In this document: positions 56,490 through 61,082 of the stretch, piece by piece | Position numbering within the stretch: position 1 is the first letter of the stretch | How the letters are laid out: each line of letters starts with the position of its first letter | From: an uncultured Flavobacteriales bacterium | GTDB taxonomy: Bacteria; Bacteroidota; Bacteroidia; Flavobacteriales; Crocinitomicaceae | DNA length: 61,082 nt | Direction: 5' to 3' | Assembly: GCA_946482515.1 (NCBI GenBank) | Contig: CAMLRS010000019.1 | Span: 1 to 61,082, forward strand | Translations under genes and position numbers: made by a program | Notes under the pieces: model-generated | Told to the model about the DNA's origin: nothing | What the model saw: only the letters and a program-made list of their open reading frames with translations | Database searches by the model: none

Positions 56490-57026
56490 ATGCGCATCTC
56501 CCACATCCTTTCATTGCTTGTGCTTTTCAGCTTCTTCACAGCTTGTCGCAGTGTTCCCAAAGGCGTGCAGCCGGTTACGGCTTTCAACAAAGAAAAATAC
56601 CTCGGAACCTGGTATGAAATCGCCCGATTCGATTACAAATTCGAGCGCGGTCTGGACAATGTTTCGGCGACTTATACGCAGAATGCCAGTGGAAAGATCC
56701 GGGTGGAAAACCGTGGCTACAATTCCGTTACCGGAAAATGGGAAGTGGCGGTAGGAAAGGCCAAACCGGCCGGTGATGCGACCGTCGGGGCGTTGAAAGT
56801 GTCGTTTTTCGGGCCGTTTTATTCGGGCTACAATGTGATTGCCATCGATAAAGACTACAAGTACGCGCTCGTGGCAGGAAAAAGCCGTGATTATTTGTGG
56901 TTCCTTTCGCGCGAAAAGACTATGCCTGAAGAGGTGAAATCGGACTACCTCGAAAAAGCACAGGCACTCGGTTTTGACACCACCAAGCTGCTTTGGATAC
57001 AACAAACTCCCGATTCTGCCGAATAG
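56490..57026 (+). CDS. Lipocalin family lipoprotein (Blc-like)
   Basis: A 178-residue lipoprotein with signal SLLVLFSFFTAC and lipid cysteine at residue 19. KYLGTWYEIARFDYKFERGL is the lipocalin first motif (GTWYEIAR, residues 39-46). VSFFGPFYSGYNVIAIDKDY, YALVAGKSRDYLWFLSREKT and the final LGFDTTKLLW match Blc. Blc proteins sit on the outer membrane and bind lipids, helping during starvation or membrane stress. It stands alone. Confidence 0.93.
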   Translation: MRISHILSLLVLFSFFTACRSVPKGVQPVTAFNKEKYLGTWYEIARFDYKFERGLDNVSATYTQNASGKIRVENRGYNSVTGKWEVAVGKAKPAGDATVGALKVSFFGPFYSGYNVIAIDKDYKYALVAGKSRDYLWFLSREKTMPEEVKSDYLEKAQALGFDTTKLLWIQQTPDSAE

Positions 57027-57110
57027 TCAAAAACACGGGGCATTTATCTTAAAATCCTTGCAATCGAATCCCCGATTTCGACTACCTTTACCAACCATAA
57101 ATGATTTTCA

Positions 57111-57701
57111 ATGAACAGTTGGTTTACAGTCAAAGTAAAATATACCAAGCAATTGGATAATGGCACGTTCAAGCGTGTTTCCGAACCTTACCTGCTGGCG
57201 GCAATGACTTTTACAGATGCCGAAGCGCGCATCTACGAAGAGCTCGGGTCGCTCATCCGCGGTGAGTTCATCGTAACCGGTATTTCGCGTACCGATATTC
57301 ACGACATCTTCCATTATGAAGATTCCGACGTGTGGTTCAAGTGCAAGATCAGCTACGAAAGCGAGGCTGACGGTGGCGAAGATTCCAAAGCGAAAAAAGT
57401 AACGCAGAATTTCCTCGTTTCGGCACATTCCGTGAAGGAAGCTTACGAGCGTTTGAAAGAAAGCCTTGGTGGCCTGATGATCGATTTCCAGATCCCAATG
57501 ATCTCCGTTTCACCTATCGTGGATATTTTCCCATTCGGTGACGAAAGCGAAGACCGTACGGCTGTTGCCTTCGAAAAGCAGGTGAAGCAGGAGGTGGCTG
57601 AGCACGTCATGGGCAAGAAAACCGTTTTCAGCGCTTCAGGAACAGACGCTGACGATGATGAGGACAGCGTGATCGAAGATAATTTCGGAGAAGAAGAGTA
57701 A
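57111..57701 (+). CDS. DUF4494 protein
   Basis: A 196-residue cytoplasmic protein matching DUF4494: MNSWFTVKVKYTKQLDNGTF, EPYLLAAMTFTDAEARIYEE, VTGISRTDIHDIFHYEDSDV, and NFLVSAHSVKEAYERLKESL. The C-terminus is acidic (GTDADDDEDSVIEDNFGEEE). The family is nearly confined to Bacteroidota and its role is unknown. TACCTTTA (57083-57090), one base off consensus, lies 20 bases upstream. The stop is followed directly by the pdxH start, so the DUF4494-pdxH-M16 group is one operon. Confidence 0.88.
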   Translation: MNSWFTVKVKYTKQLDNGTFKRVSEPYLLAAMTFTDAEARIYEELGSLIRGEFIVTGISRTDIHDIFHYEDSDVWFKCKISYESEADGGEDSKAKKVTQNFLVSAHSVKEAYERLKESLGGLMIDFQIPMISVSPIVDIFPFGDESEDRTAVAFEKQVKQEVAEHVMGKKTVFSASGTDADDDEDSVIEDNFGEEE

Positions 57702-58343
57702 ATGGATAACTTCCTGGACCAAGTACGCAACGATCACCACCAGTTCGATAAGGGCAGGCTGGAAGAGCACGTCGGTAACGAGCCGTTCACCTTATTTTCC
57801 AAATGGCTGGAAGAAGCTACGGAGAAATGCCGGGAGCCGAACGCTATGAGTCTTTCAACGATCAGTGCGGATCGCTATCCGGCTTCGCGCATCGTATACC
57901 TGAAAGAATTGTCAGAAGGAAGCTTCATTTTCTATACCAATTACCACAGTGACAAAGGCCGCCAGATGGAAGCTGATCCGCATGTGCACCTGCTGTTTTT
58001 CTGGCCTGAGCTGGAACGACAGATCAGCATTTACGGCAAAGTGGAGAAAGTTCCAGCCGAACGCAGTGATGCTTATTTTCAGTCGCGACCAAGAGGCAGC
58101 AAGCTCGGCGCATGGGCTTCGCACCAAAGTGAACGACTGGAAAACCGCTCTGAGCTGGAACAACGGCTCGAAGCACTTTCGGCGCAATATCCGAACGAAG
58201 TGCCGCGACCGGAACACTGGGGCGGTTACGGCGTTGTGCCGCAGCGGATCGAATTCTGGCAGGGAAGACCTTCCAGGCTGCACGACCGCATTGTATTTGA
58301 AAAAGCAGGCGAAAGCTGGCATTTATACCGAAAAAATCCGTGA
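57702..58343 (+). CDS. pdxH: Pyridoxamine 5'-phosphate oxidase
   Basis: The 213-residue FMN enzyme oxidises pyridoxamine or pyridoxine 5'-phosphate to pyridoxal phosphate. Typical segments are FSKWLEEATEKCREPNAMSL, TISADRYPASRIVYLKEL, FIFYTNYHSDKGRQMEADPH and FWPELERQISIYGKVEKV. The C-terminal WGGYGVVPQRIEFWQGRPSR is the substrate and FMN signature. It serves the many PLP enzymes of this region (metZ, cbs, the desulfhydrase). It abuts DUF4494 and overlaps the M16 gene by 4 bases. Confidence 0.96.
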   Translation: MDNFLDQVRNDHHQFDKGRLEEHVGNEPFTLFSKWLEEATEKCREPNAMSLSTISADRYPASRIVYLKELSEGSFIFYTNYHSDKGRQMEADPHVHLLFFWPELERQISIYGKVEKVPAERSDAYFQSRPRGSKLGAWASHQSERLENRSELEQRLEALSAQYPNEVPRPEHWGGYGVVPQRIEFWQGRPSRLHDRIVFEKAGESWHLYRKNP

Positions 58344-59581
58344 GCACCATTGAACTGCAACCACAGATCCGGACGTTATCGAATGGTATCAGGGTCGTTT
58401 ACCTGCATGCGGCGTCGCCGGTAGCTCACCTCGGTGTGACCATCCTGGCCGGTTCCCGCTATGAAGGGAAAGATCAGGAAGGTCTGGCTCATTTTCTCGA
58501 GCATTGCTTTTTCAAAGGAACGATCAAGCGGAAATCGTCACACATCCTTTCGCGCCTCGATTCGGTAGGAGGAGAGCTGAACGCATACACCACCAAGGAA
58601 GAGATTTGCATCTACGCTTCCTTTGTAAAAAATCACCTGAACCGCTCGGCCGAATTGCTGTCCGATATCGTGAACAACAGCACCTTCCCGGAAAAAGAGA
58701 TCGAAAAAGAGAAAGAAATCGTGCTCGATGAGTTCAATTCTTACCTCGATAATCCGGGAGAGAAGATCTTCGACGATTTCGAAGCGCTGATGTTCCCGAA
58801 CCATCCGCTGGGCAATAATATCCTCGGCACGCGCGATACCGTGCAGTCGTTCAATCGCAAGCACCTGCGCGATTACATCGATGCTTTTTTCTTTGCAGGC
58901 AATACGGTGCTTTCCTTTGTAGGCGATATTCCGCTCAATACGCTGATACGTACGCTGGAAAAATACTTCTCGCCTATGGTCAACGGGAAAACGCAGGTTC
59001 AGCCGCAGGGCTTTTCCGGTTATGTTCCGTTCCGTCAGCGTTTCAGTGAAGCCAATTACCAGGCGCATGTTGTTTTGGGTGGACTGGCTCCGGGCTACAG
59101 CGATGAAACCCGTAGGGGTATGACCTTGCTGGTGAACGTTCTGGGTGGCCCGGCGATGAATTCCCGGCTCATTCTTTCCGTGCGGGAGAAATACGGTTAC
59201 AGCTACAATATCGAAGCGGCCTACACGCCGTATGCCGATCTCGGCTACTGGTACATTTACTTCGGTACCGACCAGAAATACGTCAACAAAACGCTGAAAG
59301 TAGTTTACAACGAGCTGAAAAAGCTCCGCGAAACTGCACTCACGGAGAAACAGCTTCACCAGGCGAAAGAACAGCTGAAAGGCCATATCGCTTTGTCGCT
59401 CGATAACAACGTAGGCCTGATGCAGGGATTGGGCAAAAGCCTTCTGTTGTTCAACCAGATCGATACGATCCAGGAAATTTACGACAGTATCGACAAGCTC
59501 ACCCGCGACGAATTAAAGCACATCGCCGAAACCTACTTCCAACCGGATCAGATCTCAGAGCTCATCTTCGACGTGAAATAA
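58340..59581 (+). CDS. M16 family peptidase (pitrilysin-like, cytoplasmic)
   Basis: A 413-residue protease with zinc motif HFLEH (residues 51-55) in GLAHFLEHCFFKGTIKRKS. The third-ligand part is FPEKEIEKEKEIVLDEFNSY. ALSLDNNVGLMQGLGKSLLL and a GlyGly-Tyr-rich second half (SRLILSVREKYGYSYNIEAA) follow. No signal peptide is seen, so it is probably cytoplasmic and cuts small peptides or presequences. The start is GTG at 58340, overlapping the pdxH stop (GTGA). It is the last gene of this operon. Confidence 0.93.
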   Translation: MSTIELQPQIRTLSNGIRVVYLHAASPVAHLGVTILAGSRYEGKDQEGLAHFLEHCFFKGTIKRKSSHILSRLDSVGGELNAYTTKEEICIYASFVKNHLNRSAELLSDIVNNSTFPEKEIEKEKEIVLDEFNSYLDNPGEKIFDDFEALMFPNHPLGNNILGTRDTVQSFNRKHLRDYIDAFFFAGNTVLSFVGDIPLNTLIRTLEKYFSPMVNGKTQVQPQGFSGYVPFRQRFSEANYQAHVVLGGLAPGYSDETRRGMTLLVNVLGGPAMNSRLILSVREKYGYSYNIEAAYTPYADLGYWYIYFGTDQKYVNKTLKVVYNELKKLRETALTEKQLHQAKEQLKGHIALSLDNNVGLMQGLGKSLLLFNQIDTIQEIYDSIDKLTRDELKHIAETYFQPDQISELIFDVK

Positions 59582-59639
59582 TTAAAATGTAGAACCCAAT
59601 TCTGAATTCTGCATTTTTCCACCGCGGCGGATGCATTAA

Positions 59640-60269
59640 TTAAAGTCCAAACGCCACCCCGAGTCGCAGACCATAATTGGAATTATAGTGATTTAAATTC
59701 GTCGAGTTGTCTGTTTGTAACAATCCATGGTAATAATACGCATCGGCATTGAACCAGATACGCTCAGCCAGACGATAATTGAAACCGATGGAAGCCGTAC
59801 CGCCGAGATCAACCGTTTGGTGATCGCTGATGAGGTTGCTTTCCGCCGGACGGGTGCCCTTGACTTCGGTCGATTCATCGATCAGGAACCCGAAAGAAGG
59901 ACCAATCGTGAATTTTGGACGGAAGCTGCTGCCAACGTCACCGAAGAAATAAGCCAATTTCAACGGAACACGCAGGTAATGCAGGCTGACATCGATCTCA
60001 GAGCCTTCGCCTGGAGTTCTGAAACGACCACCTTCAAGCGAATACAAGATGTCACCGGACACACCGATGTGTTCCCACTGACTGTAGTTCATAGTCACAC
60101 CGCCGTTAAAGGAGGATTTATACAGATCGCTGTAACCCACATTCGGAATCCAGGTTGAACCGTAGCCGATCGCCGGTCCGATCGTAAATGTACGTTCGAT
60201 GTCTGTTTGTGTAAATGCGGCAGTCAGAGAGATGAAACAGGCTGCAGCCGCTAATTGGATCTTTTTCAT
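59640..60269 (-). CDS. PorT-like outer-membrane beta-barrel protein
   Basis: A 209-residue protein with signal peptide (IQLAAAACFISLTAAFTQ). Strands include FTIGPAIGYGSTWIPNVGYS, FNGGVTMNYSQWEHIGVSGD, HYLRVPLKLAYFFGD (the hallmark LRVPL), IGFNYRLAERIWFNADAYYY and the terminal YGLRLGVAFGL. It is related in plan to the barrel at 37238-37936. It follows the M16 gene convergently and stands alone. Function is unknown. Confidence 0.85.
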   Translation of the reverse strand: MKKIQLAAAACFISLTAAFTQTDIERTFTIGPAIGYGSTWIPNVGYSDLYKSSFNGGVTMNYSQWEHIGVSGDILYSLEGGRFRTPGEGSEIDVSLHYLRVPLKLAYFFGDVGSSFRPKFTIGPSFGFLIDESTEVKGTRPAESNLISDHQTVDLGGTASIGFNYRLAERIWFNADAYYYHGLLQTDNSTNLNHYNSNYGLRLGVAFGL

Positions 60270-60468
60270 ACGATGTAATTTGTTTTGTTATACAACTGAA
60301 ATTAGCCAATGCAACTGATAGCTGGTCTTAAAAAACTGTAAACATGCTGTAATTCAAATAGTTTAACTTAAAATAGTTTAATAGATCAGCGATAGTAACC
60401 CGCTTTAGCTTAGCAATTGCGGACCGAAAAATGACCCGGAGGTTTGTTTTCTCCTGAAAGGCATGAAG

Positions 60469-60476
60469 TATCTTTG
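60469..60476 (+). promoter_or_regulatory. -7 element TATCTTTG of the thioredoxin-fold gene
   Basis: TATCTTTG lies 21 bases before ATG 60498. TTTG at 60443-60446 is 22 bases upstream, slightly long for a -33 element. The element lies inside a longer upstream open frame, so the true start is the ATG at 60498. Confidence 0.6.
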
Positions 60477-60497
60477 CAGTCCATCACATTATCAAGC

Positions 60498-61052
60498 ATG
60501 AACTTCGAAACATATCACCAATTATTCGACACGATCCTCAACGATCCTCAACCCGCAGCTCCTTACAACGATCCCGACTATTTCAATTACACGAAGCTGA
60601 ATGCTTCCCGTTCACGTCGCTGGCTGAAAACCGGCGTTCTTTCGGAAGAAATGAAAAACGCGCTTCAGGCGATCGATCGTCCACAGCAATGGATCATCAT
60701 TACCGAACCGTGGTGCGGCGACGCTTCGCACATTGTGCCGTTCCTTCACCTGATGACGCAGGAAAATCCCTTGATCCAGGCCAGTTACGAGCTGCGCGAC
60801 CAGGAGCCGTTCCGCATCAACGACTACCTGACGAATGGTGGAAAAGCAATTCCGAAGCTCATTATCCGCGACGAGGAAGGAAACGACTTCGCCGTCTGGG
60901 GACCACGTCCGCAAGACTGTCAGGAATTGTTTACCCGTCTGAAAGCCGAAAACGCCGATTTAGAAACGCTCAAGATCGCGCTGCAGCAATGGTACAATGA
61001 AAATGCAGGACGGGAAATCCAGGAAGAAATTGCGGCTTTACTGAAGAAATAA
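60498..61052 (+). CDS. Thioredoxin-fold protein with single active-site cysteine
   Basis: The 184-residue protein has a thioredoxin-like core after a helical N-terminus: QQWIIITEPWCGDASHIVPF gives P71-W72-C73-G74-D75, so the second cysteine of CxxC is missing. GGKAIPKLIIRDEEGNDFAV supplies the cis-proline strand. It ends with a helical tail (EIQEEIAALLKK). This matches a thioredoxin family group common in Bacteroidota, perhaps monothiol or chaperone-like. No signal peptide is present. It is the last gene in the window, complete. Confidence 0.85.
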   Translation: MNFETYHQLFDTILNDPQPAAPYNDPDYFNYTKLNASRSRRWLKTGVLSEEMKNALQAIDRPQQWIIITEPWCGDASHIVPFLHLMTQENPLIQASYELRDQEPFRINDYLTNGGKAIPKLIIRDEEGNDFAVWGPRPQDCQELFTRLKAENADLETLKIALQQWYNENAGREIQEEIAALLKK

Positions 61053-61082
61053 ATAGCCGTTCAGTAATCCCGCAATATTGCG

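Noticed and set aside
1..61082. tRNA, rRNA or tmRNA genes
   Set aside because: No cloverleaf with CCA-end, TTCGAATC-like T-loop or rRNA core motif was seen in the gaps between genes.

Overview
The window reads as ordinary chromosome of a free-living Bacteroidota, most likely order Flavobacteriales and perhaps near Crocinitomicaceae/Fluviicola; the genus is an inference. Supporting signs are two secreted proteins with type IX secretion (T9SS) sorting tails, a fused SecDF, lineage-typical families (DUF4494, DUF5522, DUF6340-like, PorT-like barrels, DUF2147), almost no Shine-Dalgarno sequences, and promoters of the Bacteroidota form TTTG/TTG-N19-21-TAnnTTTG. I see no rRNA, tRNA, prophage, transposase or CRISPR array.

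Layout. 1-284: tandem repeat. 285-6910: a large T9SS-exported propeller protein, then an envelope group (GT2 glycosyltransferase, HAD phosphatase, MORN-type exported protein, lipoprotein, GT9 heptosyltransferase-like enzyme). 7031-10069: SecDF. 10304-12436: a 22-residue membrane peptide, an exonuclease/GIY-YIG fusion on the minus strand, and two small proteins. 12507-15619: a minus-strand run of acyltransferase, two GNATs, DUF1801, TfoX/YjbR-like and PhnB-like genes. 15828-20957: L-2-hydroxyglutarate oxidase, a translationally coupled SatD/DUF3307 pair, YaaA and an orphan exported coiled-coil protein.

21080-25341 is the most notable part: a consensus promoter, a SAM-I riboswitch, a 26-codon leader ORF ending in five cysteine codons, then metX-hom-osmC-metZ, a complete homoserine-to-homocysteine route. 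The arrangement suggests control by both SAM and cysteine (or charged tRNA-Cys). Two FKBP isomerases follow. 27135-30858 (minus strand) holds a tightly packed operon and dnaX, whose gamma and tau parts are joined only through an A10 run. 30919-33462: methyltransferase and a umuDC-type translesion polymerase pair with a palindromic operator-like site.

34142-37222: a lipoprotein gene and a cystathionine beta-synthase are flanked by two inverted copies of a palindromic element. 37238-44740: a porin-like barrel, a BtuF-like metal receptor, a large protein of unknown function, a lysophospholipid acyltransferase, a D-cysteine desulfhydrase-like enzyme and a T9SS-exported M43 metalloprotease. 44864-48430: an active/inactive M16 protease pair. 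48620-56215: exported unknowns and a complete RND efflux operon (adaptor, pump, TolC-like channel). 56490-61052: lipocalin, DUF4494-pdxH-M16 operon, beta-barrel protein and thioredoxin-fold protein.

Intergenic regions are rich in imperfect palindromes built from short repeated words; at least six families recur within 61 kb. Six rho-independent terminators and more than a dozen TAnnTTTG promoters help fix operon limits and start codons.
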